Shown here: one piece after another, positions 7,901 to 17,083 of the stretch
Numbering within the stretch: position 1 is the stretch's first letter
Layout of the letters: every line of letters begins with the position of its first letter
Assembly (NCBI GenBank): GCA_029983685.1
Contig: JASBZA010000001.1
Coordinates: 62,001 to 126,000 of the forward strand
DNA: 64,000 bases
DNA from: Oscillospiraceae bacterium
Lineage (GTDB): Bacteria > Bacillota > Clostridia > Saccharofermentanales > Fastidiosipilaceae
Direction of reading: 5' to 3'
The notes under the pieces: generated by a model
What the model was told of the DNA's origin: nothing
The model's input: the letters and a program-made list of their open reading frames with translations, nothing else
The model's database searches: none
Made by a program: the position numbers and the translations under genes

Positions 7901-10175
7901 AAAAAGAAAAAAGAATCTTATTCGTTTGATAGCTTTTATATTGGTTTTTACTTTGTTGTCCGGCCAAGCCAAAATTAGGGCAGAGGATGGACAAGAAGGT
8001 GAGAATCAAACCCAACAAGAGGACACGGCCAAAGCCCAGTTGATTAATAAAATCATGCCTTTCGAAAAGGGCGATTTGGCCAATAGATCGCTTGAGACGG
8101 GCGACCGAATGATCGGTGAAAGTAAGACCCACCGGCTCTACTTTAATGAGGAAACTTTGGCCATCAAAGCCCAAGATAAGCAGAGTCAATACACCTGGTC
8201 CTCTTCGGTTCCGCAGGAGAAAATCGAATACCTAAGCAGTGTGTGGCAGACCTTCATGCAATCACCAATTGTGGTGGATTATAAGGATTTAAATCGTGCT
8301 TCGACAACCAATCGGGACTATCCGGAATTAGAATCGGTGGCGGCTATCGATAACGGTATTCAGATGCGCCTTTATTTCCCGACTTTAAAGATGCACTTGG
8401 AAGCACAGGTGTATTTGGAAGAAGACCAAGTCCATGTAAAAGTAGATGATGAGTCCTTTTCCTATGATGACGGTGAGGACAGAGTCTTTGAACTGTCTTC
8501 TATTTACATTATGCCTTTCTGGGGTGCGGTAGATGACGAGGAGACCTCAGGCTATATTTTCATCCCGGACGGGCCCGGTGCCTTGATGCGATATGGTAAA
8601 GAAAAGCCCTTCCGTTCGCCCTTCCAGAAGAGAGTCTACGGCAGGGATGAGGGTATGAGCCGAATCGGTATCATTACACTTTTGGCGATTCCCCAGGTCG
8701 GGACAGAAAATATACATATGCCGGTATACGGTATGTCTCACGGCCATCAGCAACAGGCTAGTTTGGCCTACATCGAAAACGGTGCGGAATTTGCGGATAT
8801 CTTTGCCTCGCCTGCAGGGGTGAAAGTGAATTTCTTTTGGACTACCAGTATCTTCCACTATATTGAGACCTACTTCCAGCCTACGGGAAAGGCGGGCAAG
8901 ACCTTTCCTTATATTTATAAAACGCCCAATCCGGTGAACCCCCATGTAAGCTTCCATCTTTTGAAAGATAAGGAGGCGGACTATGTTGGTATGGCCAAAC
9001 GGTACAGGGAAGTACTAGAAGATCAAGGCCAACTGGGCAACGCATCTTCCATGCTGGCAGATGACAAAGACTTCCCCTTGATGATTCATGCTTTAATGGC
9101 AGAAGAAGAACGTGCCTTGTTTTTTAATCGAAACAAGAAAATGACCGATATTGAATTTTTAAGCGAGCAATTAGAAGACCTCAATGCTTTGGCCGGTAAC
9201 GGTTTGGTTTATTCCTTACACGGAGCACAGCGTAAGGGCCTAAGCGGTCACCCCTTGGGAAAACTGGGCATATCCGGTTTGGTCGGGGGCAAAAAGGCTT
9301 TTGAAGACTTGAAAAATCAGGCTGCCGATAAGGGTGTCCGGGTCTTGCTAAATACGGATTTGGCCGTAGGAAATGAGCCGCAAATTCAAAAGGGCGATAT
9401 GCTCTACAATGTCGACCGCGGTGTGGGCTGGCGTTACACGCAAAACCCGATTTATGACAAGGAGTATTTCCTGGATGTAGATGCTCAAAAACGCATGATG
9501 GAGAATCTGCAAGAGGACAAGTATCTAGGCGACAATGTAGGACTGGATTTAAGTTCGATCGGTTACACGCTCTTTTCAGATTACCAAGACGGCATCCTGA
9601 CGGACAGGGCCTATGTAAGATCCGAGATCCAAAAGGGCATGGAGGCATTGTCTGAAAATCATACGGTTTACTTAGACCAGGCTCATCAGTATCTCTGGAA
9701 TGCGGCTGATGCCATCTATAATGTGACGACGATGAACTCACAGTATGTGTATGAGACGGATACGGTTCCCTTTTTACAGATTGTTTTAAGCGGCACCACA
9801 CCCTTGTTTTCGACGTATCAGAACTTCGGTACGCAGGAAGATGATTCTTTGTTGAAACTCATTGACTATAACCTCTACCCCAGTTTCTTGATTACCGAGA
9901 AACCGTCCTCTGAACTGATGGATTCCAATACGCAGAATGTGTATTTTTCCGAGTATGAAGCCTTAAAACCCGATATTAAAGAGGCTTATGAAACGATGAA
10001 AAGCCTTTTGGACCCGGTCAGAGGAGAGAAGATTATCGCAAGAGAAATTCCTCAAGAAGATATCACAGTCACCGAGTATGAGAACAAGATGAAGATTATT
10101 ACGAATTATACGGACGAGGATTTCGTCTACGAAGGAACCACAATCGAATCGAAGACGGCGAAGCTTTTGTCGTAA
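7893..10175 (+). CDS. Secreted DUF5696-type protein, possible glycosidase-like enzyme
   Basis: A 760-residue exported protein with an N-terminal signal peptide (about residues 5-28, ending near GQAKIRA). The N-terminal half is beta-rich. The C-terminal half (about 390-680) alternates strand and helix like a TIM barrel, with segments such as VGLDLSSIGYTLFSDYQDG. I recognise it as like the DUF5696 proteins that sit in carbohydrate ABC loci of Bacillota; no enzymatic activity is established for that family to my knowledge. Glycoside hydrolase activity is inferred from the apparent fold and context only. A clear GGAGGT ribosome site lies inside the upstream gene. The reverse-strand open frame at 9181-9801 is a shadow. 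Confidence 0.7.
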   Translation: MIKKRKKNLIRLIAFILVFTLLSGQAKIRAEDGQEGENQTQQEDTAKAQLINKIMPFEKGDLANRSLETGDRMIGESKTHRLYFNEETLAIKAQDKQSQYTWSSSVPQEKIEYLSSVWQTFMQSPIVVDYKDLNRASTTNRDYPELESVAAIDNGIQMRLYFPTLKMHLEAQVYLEEDQVHVKVDDESFSYDDGEDRVFELSSIYIMPFWGAVDDEETSGYIFIPDGPGALMRYGKEKPFRSPFQKRVYGRDEGMSRIGIITLLAIPQVGTENIHMPVYGMSHGHQQQASLAYIENGAEFADIFASPAGVKVNFFWTTSIFHYIETYFQPTGKAGKTFPYIYKTPNPVNPHVSFHLLKDKEADYVGMAKRYREVLEDQGQLGNASSMLADDKDFPLMIHALMAEEERALFFNRNKKMTDIEFLSEQLEDLNALAGNGLVYSLHGAQRKGLSGHPLGKLGISGLVGGKKAFEDLKNQAADKGVRVLLNTDLAVGNEPQIQKGDMLYNVDRGVGWRYTQNPIYDKEYFLDVDAQKRMMENLQEDKYLGDNVGLDLSSIGYTLFSDYQDGILTDRAYVRSEIQKGMEALSENHTVYLDQAHQYLWNAADAIYNVTTMNSQYVYETDTVPFLQIVLSGTTPLFSTYQNFGTQEDDSLLKLIDYNLYPSFLITEKPSSELMDSNTQNVYFSEYEALKPDIKEAYETMKSLLDPVRGEKIIAREIPQEDITVTEYENKMKIITNYTDEDFVYEGTTIESKTAKLLS

Positions 10176-10199
10176 GACGTCCTGTAGGGGTCTGTTTTT
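10175..10199 (+). terminator. Weak intercistronic hairpin with short T-run
   Basis: An imperfect stem (AGAC/TCC against GGG/GTCT, loop TGTA) ending in GTTTTTG follows the stop codon of the DUF5696 gene. It could reduce readthrough into the second permease pair. The stem is short and bulged, so the call is tentative. Confidence 0.35.
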
Positions 10200-10218
10200 G
10201 TAAGAGATGGAGTAATCA

Positions 10219-11181
10219 ATGAGAAATAAACGTCTAATCAAACAAAATACCATGTCTAAGTTGATGAGCCTATTATTCTTGTCGCCTTGGATTATCGGTT
10301 TTATCGCATTTGCCTTATTTCCTTTTATCGAAATGATTCGCTATGCTTTCAGTAATGTCATTTTTAAACCCAATAACACCATTTATGTGAATGTGGGCTG
10401 GAAAAATTTCCGCGATGTCCTCTTCGTCGATCCGGATTTTCGTCTGCTGTTTTTCGAATACCTCAGAATCATCGTCTTCATGTTGCCGATTATCCTGGTA
10501 TTTGCCTTGATTTTGGGAACCTTACTAGACCATGTTGACCGCGGCAAAAGTTTTTTCCGTTCTATCTATTTCCTGCCGGTTATTTTAATCAGCGGTCCGC
10601 TCTTGGAAAAGTTATTTGCAATAGAAGCCTTCAAGCTGGATGGTCTTCATGATTTTTTCATCTTCGATTTTATTTCCAGCACCCTGCCGCGAAGGATAAA
10701 CGAGTGGCTTTTTTTCATTATCGATAATATTATTTTGTCCCTGTGGTTTTGTGGTGTGCAGCTTCTGATCTTTCTCACTGGTATACAGCGGATTGACGGT
10801 AGCCTTTATGAGGCGGCCAAAATTGAAGGCGCATCGTCCTGGCAACTCTTCTGGAAGATTACCATCCCCATGTTAAAGCCCTTTATTATTTTAAATGCCG
10901 TTTATACCCTGGTGGATCTGTCTTCGACGTTCAGTCCTATCAGCGGTTTAATTACCAGTTCCATGACCAGTGACAATAAAGGCTACGGTTATGCGGCGGC
11001 AGTGGCCTGGCTTTATCTACTGATTGAGTTAGTTTTGTTGGGAATCCTGATGTTTATTTTGGCCAGAGACCACCAGGCGGCCAAAGCCCGTAAAGAAAAG
11101 CGCAAAGAAGCACGCAAGATTCAGCGCATTCGCAAACGCCAAAGCGCCGCGCGTGAGAAGTATGCGCAAAGCCAAAGTTAG
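10219..11181 (+). CDS. Carbohydrate ABC transporter permease, MalF type (second pair)
   Basis: A 320-residue membrane subunit with six predicted helices. It opens with SLLFLSPWIIGFIAFALFPF, the usual first helix of sugar permeases. The EAA loop reads YEAAKIEGASSWQLFWKI then TIPMLKP at about 195-220. The C-terminus carries a long, strongly basic cytoplasmic tail (residues about 285-320, rich in K, R, A and Q), longer than usual. It works with the next gene as a second pore distinct from the pair at 3998-5824. A GGAG ribosome site lies upstream. Confidence 0.92.
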   Translation: MRNKRLIKQNTMSKLMSLLFLSPWIIGFIAFALFPFIEMIRYAFSNVIFKPNNTIYVNVGWKNFRDVLFVDPDFRLLFFEYLRIIVFMLPIILVFALILGTLLDHVDRGKSFFRSIYFLPVILISGPLLEKLFAIEAFKLDGLHDFFIFDFISSTLPRRINEWLFFIIDNIILSLWFCGVQLLIFLTGIQRIDGSLYEAAKIEGASSWQLFWKITIPMLKPFIILNAVYTLVDLSSTFSPISGLITSSMTSDNKGYGYAAAVAWLYLLIELVLLGILMFILARDHQAAKARKEKRKEARKIQRIRKRQSAAREKYAQSQS

Positions 11182-11193
11182 GAGTTAGGACAG

Positions 11194-12117
11194 ATGAAAA
11201 TAGCAGAAAGCAAAAAAGACAGATTCAAAGGACAGCTATCCAAAGGCCTACCCAAGTTTTTCCTGTACGCCCTTTTGATTATCATAGCCTATGTGTTCAT
11301 TTATCCTTTGATGTTAATGTTCTCCACCAGCTTAAAGAGTCTGTACGACCAGATTGACCCCCTGGTCATATGGCTTCCTAAAAACATCTACTGGGAGAAT
11401 TACCGCAGAGCCTGGGTGGCTCTGGGCGGAACGGACACCTATTTAATGTCTATTTTTAATATCGGTATTATCGCCTTGGTCCAAACCATCAGTGCGGCCA
11501 TCATCGCCTACGGCATTGCTAAGTTTGACTATTGGTGGACTAAGTTGGCCTTTTTCATCATTGTAATTACCTTTATCTTTCCGCAGGAACTGTTTTTCCT
11601 GCCCCAGTACACCATCATGAGCCGGGCTAACTTATTAGGTACAATTTGGCCCAGTATCCTCCTATCCGCCTTCGGCCACGGTACCAGGAACGCTATTTAT
11701 ATTTTCGTCTTCTATGCCTTCTTCCGTTTGCAGCCCAAGGCTTTGGACGAGGCGGCTTATATTGACGGTGCGGGCTATATGCGTACTTTTGCCGGCATTA
11801 ATTTGCCTATGGCCAAAGGCGCCATCGTGGTAAGCTACATTCTTTCTTTTGTATGGAATTGGAATGATACGAAAATTAACGGCCAATTCTTTATGGGCAA
11901 GGTAACAACTGTTCAAATCAAACTCCAGCAATTTAATGCGCTTTACGAACGTTTCTTCCCCTATGACATGACCCAATCCGCCAGCACGGACCGTTTGAAT
12001 TACGGTGTCGAAATGGCCGGTGCGGTTTTGGCCATCATTCCTCTACTTGTGGCTTATTTTATAGTGCAGCGCTTCATTGTTGAAGGTATTGAGCAAAGCG
12101 GTATTACCGGTGAATAG
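11194..12117 (+). CDS. Carbohydrate ABC transporter permease, MalG type (second pair)
   Basis: A 307-residue membrane subunit starting 12 bases after its partner, with a GGAGTTAGGACAG ribosome site. The first helix is at about 22-45 (ALLIIIAYVFIYPLMLMFS). The EAA loop reads DEAAYIDGAGYMRTFAGI then NLPMAKG near 180-205. It completes the second importer of the locus. Which binding protein feeds which pore cannot be decided from the sequence. Confidence 0.92.
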   Translation: MKIAESKKDRFKGQLSKGLPKFFLYALLIIIAYVFIYPLMLMFSTSLKSLYDQIDPLVIWLPKNIYWENYRRAWVALGGTDTYLMSIFNIGIIALVQTISAAIIAYGIAKFDYWWTKLAFFIIVITFIFPQELFFLPQYTIMSRANLLGTIWPSILLSAFGHGTRNAIYIFVFYAFFRLQPKALDEAAYIDGAGYMRTFAGINLPMAKGAIVVSYILSFVWNWNDTKINGQFFMGKVTTVQIKLQQFNALYERFFPYDMTQSASTDRLNYGVEMAGAVLAIIPLLVAYFIVQRFIVEGIEQSGITGE

Positions 12118-12123
12118 AATTGT

Positions 12124-14688
12124 GTGCGTGAGATGTTTAAAGGCGGTAAGAAAATTATTTTGTGGACTTTGGCCCTGGGCTTGTGTCTGACGGCATGTAA
12201 GTCGGCAGAGAGAGAGGATGGCCTAACGAATGAAAAGGAGACTGAAATAGATATGCAATCCGAAAAGACCCCCTTAGCCCCGCCCATTCACGGATGGGAC
12301 ATTTACAGAAAATTAGACCAAATCGCCTTGCTTAACGCAGGGGTAGAGACCAAGCAGTTTTCCAGCTTTGACCGGACCGGTGGCAATGAGAAAGACGGCT
12401 TTGATGGGACCTATTCCTATCTGAGAAAAGATGACACGGGCTTTGTTATTGTCGAGGCCAAAGGTGCCGGCGAGGTCCAATCCATCTGGTTTACCCGCGA
12501 CGGCGGCAATGTCAGCAGAACCGGTCATATCCGTATTGAGCTAGACGGAGCGGTTGTTTTAGATGCGCCCTTACAAGATGTTGTAGACGGTAAGGAAGGC
12601 GAGCCTTTTGTGTTTCCCTTTGTTGCCAATGCCAAAGAAAGTTCCGGCGGCGTTACGATAAAAGTGCCCATGCCTTATAAGGAGTCGATGAAGATTTCGA
12701 CAACCCAGAATCCCAATTTTTACCACGTCAGTTACCGCACTTTCGCTTCAGCCGAGGGTATTGACACTTTTGACCCTAAAGATATACCGCAAGATGTTTT
12801 GGAAGCATCCAAAACCTGGGGCGAGAAAGATCCTAAAATTGCGCAAAACGTGCCAGTTAAGACTCTTGAGGGGGATTTGTCTTTGGCCCCGGGAGAAGAG
12901 ACCTTATTGGCTGAATACGAGGGTACAGGCCAGCTAAGGTCCATGCAATTTACCATCAACAATCTGGTCGGTGCTCCGCCGGCCGAAGTGGTTATCGATG
13001 ACGGTAGAGCCCATGTGGGCATCAGTTCCTTTAAGGCTAAGATTGATGCTGCCAATGAGGGCGTCATTCTGGTACGTCGTTATGACTCGATTTCGACTAA
13101 CCAGACGGCCAATATTTATATTGATGACCAAATGGCCGCACAGTGGACCGGGCAAGATATAGTGGCCGGCGGCTGGGTAGAAGAAGAGGTTGCTATTGCC
13201 GCTTCTTATACAAGAGGTAAGGAAGAAATCCAAATCCGGAATGAATTTGTATCGGCCGGCATGGACTTTAGTGAATTCCACTTCTTTATCTATTCTATTG
13301 TGAACGGCGAAAAGGTCTTAACGGATACGCTTGATGTGGGTCCTTTTGTTGCATCCAAAGAGAGTGAAAAGGCCCACGGTTATAGTGTGACCGGCCAAAA
13401 CTGGGAGGGAGACCGAACTTATATTTTGCCTCATGAGACGGAAAATGAAGAAGCCATTTTAAGGACCGATGCCTTGTTGGAGGGGCTGACGATTCAGGTC
13501 AAAGCCGATGGCCAAGTCCTAGTGGATTCGCCTTTTGGTTCATTTTTCGGTTCGGCTTTGGGCTTATATGATGTTCGAGCTTTGTTCTATCAGATGGATC
13601 AGGATGGGACCTTCACTTCCTGGTGGCCCATGCCCTTTAAAGATAAGATTAGTGTCTCCTTAATCAACACGTCGGAACAGACGCTGGAAGGCGGGACGTT
13701 CTTGCTTGAGATTGAGGAAGATGAGAGCATCAAAACGCTGCTGGAAAATGAATTCCCGGGCATGGGTTATTTCCATGCGGAATATAGGCAAAGTGATACC
13801 AAGTTGGGGCGTGACTGGATTGCTCTGGACACGGAAGCCTATGGAAAATTTGTCGGTATCAACCATACAATGGACTCCCTGCAAGACTACGGAAACACCA
13901 GGGGTTACTTAGAAGGTGATGAACGCTTTTATCTGGATGGCTTGCGTAGTCCTATTTGGCACGGTACGGGTACCGAGGATTTTTATGAGGGCGGCTGGTA
14001 TTTTAACCAGGGAACTTTCTCCAATCCTATGAACGGAGCACCGGCAACGGAAGCGGCCGGTATGTATGGTACAAGGGTCCAAAGTGACTCCAATTATCGC
14101 CTGCTCATAGGCGATGCCATTGACTTTCATAAGTCCTTAAGTGCCGGCTTTGAGCCCGGTCCGCAACAAGACCATCCGGCGCATTATCAGGCTACAGCCT
14201 TTTATTACGGACATAAAAATGTGAGCAGTTTAGAAGAGTCTGATCTTTTAGACGTTACAAATTCGGAAAGTGCCAAGTCGCATCAACTGCAAGTGAACGG
14301 AGAAGAGAAGAAGATGCTTTCTACCTTTGAAGGCAGAAACGATAAGATTGGGGTGAATCGTTCACACGTAGAAACGACCGAGCCTATAAGCTTTACTATG
14401 AAAATTAATCCGGATAACTTCGGTGTAAGGCTTAGTAGAGTGGCCGATCAGAATAAGTCTTATCAGGAAGTAGAAGTTTATATTGATGACGTCCACGTCG
14501 GAAATTGGCTGCAAGTTCTGGGGAATCAAACGCACCGCTGGTTGGAAGACAGTTTTGATATTTCGCCTGAATTTACAATGAAGAAGAATCAACTTAATAT
14601 CAAGCTTGTCCCGGTAGAAGACAGCAGCCCATGGTCACAATCGGAATATAAGGCGTATAGTGTGGTGAGAGCAAAAGCAAACAGCTAA
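12124..14688 (+). CDS. DUF2961 (GH172-type) lipoprotein, probable furanosidase-like hydrolase
   Basis: An 854-residue surface lipoprotein. The signal peptide ends in a lipobox (CLTAC, about residue 23). DUF2961 hallmarks include NFYHVSYRTFASAEGIDTF near 200 and PIWHGTGTEDFYEGGWY near 610-625. The latter is the family motif, and its glutamate is a likely catalytic carboxylate (inferred). DUF2961 is now glycoside hydrolase family 172, with difructose-anhydride and D-arabinofuranan-active members characterised. The protein is about twice the single-domain length: roughly residues 260-540 form an inserted or additional beta-rich region. It starts at GTG 12124; ATG 12133 is an alternative. It is probably the surface enzyme trimming the glycan imported by this locus. 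Confidence 0.82.
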   Translation: MREMFKGGKKIILWTLALGLCLTACKSAEREDGLTNEKETEIDMQSEKTPLAPPIHGWDIYRKLDQIALLNAGVETKQFSSFDRTGGNEKDGFDGTYSYLRKDDTGFVIVEAKGAGEVQSIWFTRDGGNVSRTGHIRIELDGAVVLDAPLQDVVDGKEGEPFVFPFVANAKESSGGVTIKVPMPYKESMKISTTQNPNFYHVSYRTFASAEGIDTFDPKDIPQDVLEASKTWGEKDPKIAQNVPVKTLEGDLSLAPGEETLLAEYEGTGQLRSMQFTINNLVGAPPAEVVIDDGRAHVGISSFKAKIDAANEGVILVRRYDSISTNQTANIYIDDQMAAQWTGQDIVAGGWVEEEVAIAASYTRGKEEIQIRNEFVSAGMDFSEFHFFIYSIVNGEKVLTDTLDVGPFVASKESEKAHGYSVTGQNWEGDRTYILPHETENEEAILRTDALLEGLTIQVKADGQVLVDSPFGSFFGSALGLYDVRALFYQMDQDGTFTSWWPMPFKDKISVSLINTSEQTLEGGTFLLEIEEDESIKTLLENEFPGMGYFHAEYRQSDTKLGRDWIALDTEAYGKFVGINHTMDSLQDYGNTRGYLEGDERFYLDGLRSPIWHGTGTEDFYEGGWYFNQGTFSNPMNGAPATEAAGMYGTRVQSDSNYRLLIGDAIDFHKSLSAGFEPGPQQDHPAHYQATAFYYGHKNVSSLEESDLLDVTNSESAKSHQLQVNGEEKKMLSTFEGRNDKIGVNRSHVETTEPISFTMKINPDNFGVRLSRVADQNKSYQEVEVYIDDVHVGNWLQVLGNQTHRWLEDSFDISPEFTMKKNQLNIKLVPVEDSSPWSQSEYKAYSVVRAKANS

Positions 14689-14711
14689 GCGTAGAAAAAC
14701 AGGTTAAAACT

Positions 14712-14743
14712 AAAAGCCCTAGGACTTAGTCTTGGGGCTTTTG
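14712..14743 (+). terminator. Rho-independent terminator ending the carbohydrate locus
   Basis: A hairpin with arms AAAAGCCCTAGGACT and AGTCTTGGGGCTTTT, followed by TTGTTGTT, lies 24 bases after the stop of the DUF2961 gene. The arms are nearly self-complementary and could work in both directions. Confidence 0.8.
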
Positions 14744-14842
14744 TTGTTAATGAGAAACCCCCATTTGTTCCTTATAGCGAGTAAGCTTAATAATAGATTT
14801 TCTTAAAGCAAAAGAAGCCACCTGATATGGTTTTTTAGACTA

Positions 14843-14873
14843 AAAAACCTCGAGACTTAGTCCCGAGGTTTTT
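14843..14873 (-). terminator. Terminator of tRNA-Leu (possibly bidirectional)
   Basis: A hairpin with arms AAAACCTCGAGAC and TCCCGAGGTTTT lies just beyond the 3' end of the tRNA on the minus strand. Both flanks have A/T runs, so it may also stop + strand readthrough. Confidence 0.75.
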
Positions 14874-14877
14874 CTTC

Positions 14878-14961
14878 TGGTGCCGGTGGAGGGACTCGAA
14901 CCCTCACACCTCGCGGTACACGATTTTGAGTCGCGCTCGTCTGCCATTCCGACACACCGGC
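14878..14961 (-). tRNA. tRNA-Leu (anticodon CAA)
   Basis: On the minus strand the 7-base acceptor stem GCCGGTG pairs with CACCGGC, followed by A and an encoded CCA. The T arm GGGTTCGAGTCCC is intact. The anticodon loop CTCAAAA on stem CGCGA/TCGTG gives anticodon CAA, reading UUG leucine codons. The long variable arm expected of tRNA-Leu is present. UUG is a heavily used leucine codon in the neighbouring genes. Confidence 0.95.
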
Positions 14962-14971
14962 CTAGATGGAT

Positions 14972-15000
14972 ACGATAACATAGTGTCGGGAGCTTGTCCA
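14972..15000 (-). promoter_or_regulatory. Promoter of tRNA-Leu
   Basis: On the minus strand, TGGACA (15000-14995) and TATCGT (14977-14972) are separated by 17 bases, directly upstream of the tRNA. The rest of the stretch up to 15169 holds no gene. It has a TATAAT at 15120-15125 that may serve the next + strand gene. Confidence 0.55.
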
Positions 15001-15169
15001 TATTTTTATGCTTTTAATCTGAAAATTTTTGAAAAATCAAATAGCGTTTTGTAATGAGCATCCTCTTTGATATATGGTGTTTTGCTGACTAAATGGATAT
15101 CTTGGAAGATGTAGTAGGTTATAATAGGATTCTTAATTTCATAACAAATAGGATGTAAAGGAATCTTTT

Positions 15170-16414
15170 ATGAAAAAGAACAACTTAAAGCCTGATAACT
15201 ACCGGCCACAAGAGAAACTGGGAAAGAATCCCGGCAATTCCCCTAAATTTATTTTGCAAGATGTGCTTCTTTGGCTTTTGGTGCTTTTTATTTCGTTTTT
15301 TTGTCTGTTTTTAGGACATCACCTGGTTACACATCACTTAGATATCCTTAGCCCACAACATCCTATGGCTAAAGCCATGGTAGTAGAGGTATTGGAAACA
15401 GATAAAAAGGAAGCTGTAGCGAGTGAAATGGCCGGTGAGACTAAAATTATTAACTTTCGTGCAAAGCTGCTAGAAAGCGGTATGGAGGGTCAAATTATCG
15501 AATCTAAGCAGTATTTAGATCCTATGTTTATTGGATCAAATTTCATAAAAATCGTAGAAAAAGGCGATAAAGTCTATTTGTCCTCTCCTAAAGAAATGGG
15601 ATCTACTGGTGATATGGACTGGCATTTTACGGACTACTATCGTCTGGATAAAATATTTGTTTTACTTGCTGTTTTTGCTTTGTTGCTTCTGGTTATTGGG
15701 CGCATAAAAGGTTTTAGTACACTTGTTTCTTTGGCTTTCACTTTCGGCTTTGTCTTTTTTGTTTTTGTTCCGGCAGTTATGTCCGGTCGTAATATTTATG
15801 TTTGGGCTGTTATTACTTGTATTTATGTTATCTCTATGACCCTTCTTCTAATCCATGGCTTTTCTCAGAAGACCTTAGTTACGCTGCTATCTTGTGTTTT
15901 GGGCACTCTATTAGCGGCTGCTATTTCTTTTTATATGAAGAAATCCCTAGCCTTGACAGGCATGATAGATGAAGATGCAACCTACTTACTTTTGCTGAAT
16001 AAAGAAAATCCACTTGACCTTACGGCCATTATTTTTTCGACTATTATCATTGGTGCGATGGGTGCAATTATGGATGTGGCAATGGATATTTCAGCTTCTC
16101 TTCATGAATTGCATAAGAACGCACCCAATTTAAGTATGCGAGATATGGCCTATTCGGGTATGAATATTGGTTGTGATGTTGTAGGAACCATGGCCAACAC
16201 CTTAGTTTTAGCCTATATTGGCAGCTCTTTAGCAGGTATTATACTTCTTATTGCTTCTTCTAATTCTTTAACCCATCTTCTTAATCGTGAGGTACTTATT
16301 GTAGAAATGCTTCAGGCTGTAGTGGGGAGCCTAGCAATCCTTCTGACTATGCCTATTTCTGTTTTAATGAGTTGTCTTATTTATCACCACTGGCCAAAGA
16401 GAAGAAAAGCCTAA
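15170..16414 (+). CDS. YibE/F family membrane protein
   Basis: A 414-residue protein with an N-terminal membrane helix (about 33-53), an extracellular domain (60-155) and about seven more helices to the end. The signature region GAMGAIMDVAMDISASLHEL followed by SGMNIGCDVVGTMANTLVLA is typical of the YibE/F family (PF07907). The function of the family is not established; transport has been suggested. It appears to be a single-gene unit, with the start set by the spacing to GGATGTAAAGGAATC upstream. It carries more A/T than the surrounding genes. Confidence 0.88.
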   Translation: MKKNNLKPDNYRPQEKLGKNPGNSPKFILQDVLLWLLVLFISFFCLFLGHHLVTHHLDILSPQHPMAKAMVVEVLETDKKEAVASEMAGETKIINFRAKLLESGMEGQIIESKQYLDPMFIGSNFIKIVEKGDKVYLSSPKEMGSTGDMDWHFTDYYRLDKIFVLLAVFALLLLVIGRIKGFSTLVSLAFTFGFVFFVFVPAVMSGRNIYVWAVITCIYVISMTLLLIHGFSQKTLVTLLSCVLGTLLAAAISFYMKKSLALTGMIDEDATYLLLLNKENPLDLTAIIFSTIIIGAMGAIMDVAMDISASLHELHKNAPNLSMRDMAYSGMNIGCDVVGTMANTLVLAYIGSSLAGIILLIASSNSLTHLLNREVLIVEMLQAVVGSLAILLTMPISVLMSCLIYHHWPKRRKA

Positions 16415-16546
16415 GTTGTAAACGAAAGAGTGGCTAGATGGAATCTGGTAATATCTTTCCAATATTTTATAGTATTTAAGGTATCATGAGCTTAAGTTAG
16501 GGTTAAGTCAGCCCTATATAAGAAAGAATAGATTGGAGTAAGCACT

Positions 16547-17056
16547 ATGCGCAGAGTAGACATGTATTTTGACTATGAGTGTCCTCACTGTAAGAGAGGC
16601 TTTGAAGACCTTCTGGACATTCTGGAAGAATTAGGCGATAAGAATGACCTTCACATGGTCTGGAGACCCTGTGAAGCCCATCCCAGGCCGGAAAATCACC
16701 CGCCTCACACAGATTTGGCCATCCAGGGATACTTTTTAGCCTTGAGCGAGAATATCGACATTATGGCTTATCATAGACGGATGTTCGATGCTGTCCATAC
16801 CGACCGTATTGACGTGGAAGATCCCGAGACTTTGGCCGAATACTTAGATCCTGTTCTTCCTAAAGAAAAACTCCTTCCGGTCCTAGAAGAAGGTGTCTAT
16901 CGCCAGGCTCAGGAGCGCAATAACCGTTTGGCCTATGAAGAAAACGAAGTCTGGTACCTCCCTGCCTTTAGGTTAGATGGGAAAAAGTTGGATGCAGAAG
17001 GCGGCAAGGGTGTTACCAGAGAAGATTTAAAAGCTTTTTTGGATCCGGATGCTTAA
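16547..17056 (+). CDS. DsbA family (FrnE-like) thioredoxin-fold protein
   Basis: A 169-residue cytoplasmic protein with no signal peptide. The thioredoxin-type motif CPHC is at residues 12-15 (DYECPHCKRGF), then a helical insertion and a late strand VWYLPAFRLDGKKLD before the C-terminal helix. This matches the DsbA/FrnE-like oxidoreductase fold. The substrate is unknown; FrnE-like members act in thiol redox or isomerisation. It has its own ribosome site (TTGGAGTAAGC) and is probably monocistronic. The conserved cis-proline is likely the P in YLPAF. Confidence 0.82.
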   Translation: MRRVDMYFDYECPHCKRGFEDLLDILEELGDKNDLHMVWRPCEAHPRPENHPPHTDLAIQGYFLALSENIDIMAYHRRMFDAVHTDRIDVEDPETLAEYLDPVLPKEKLLPVLEEGVYRQAQERNNRLAYEENEVWYLPAFRLDGKKLDAEGGKGVTREDLKAFLDPDA

Positions 17057-17083
17057 GTAAGAATCCTTCTTCCACTTGACAAC

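Noticed and set aside
9181..9801. 206-codon minus-strand open frame
   Set aside because: It lies wholly inside the DUF5696 gene, has no ribosome site and has a Pro/Cys/Arg/His-rich composition typical of a shadow frame.
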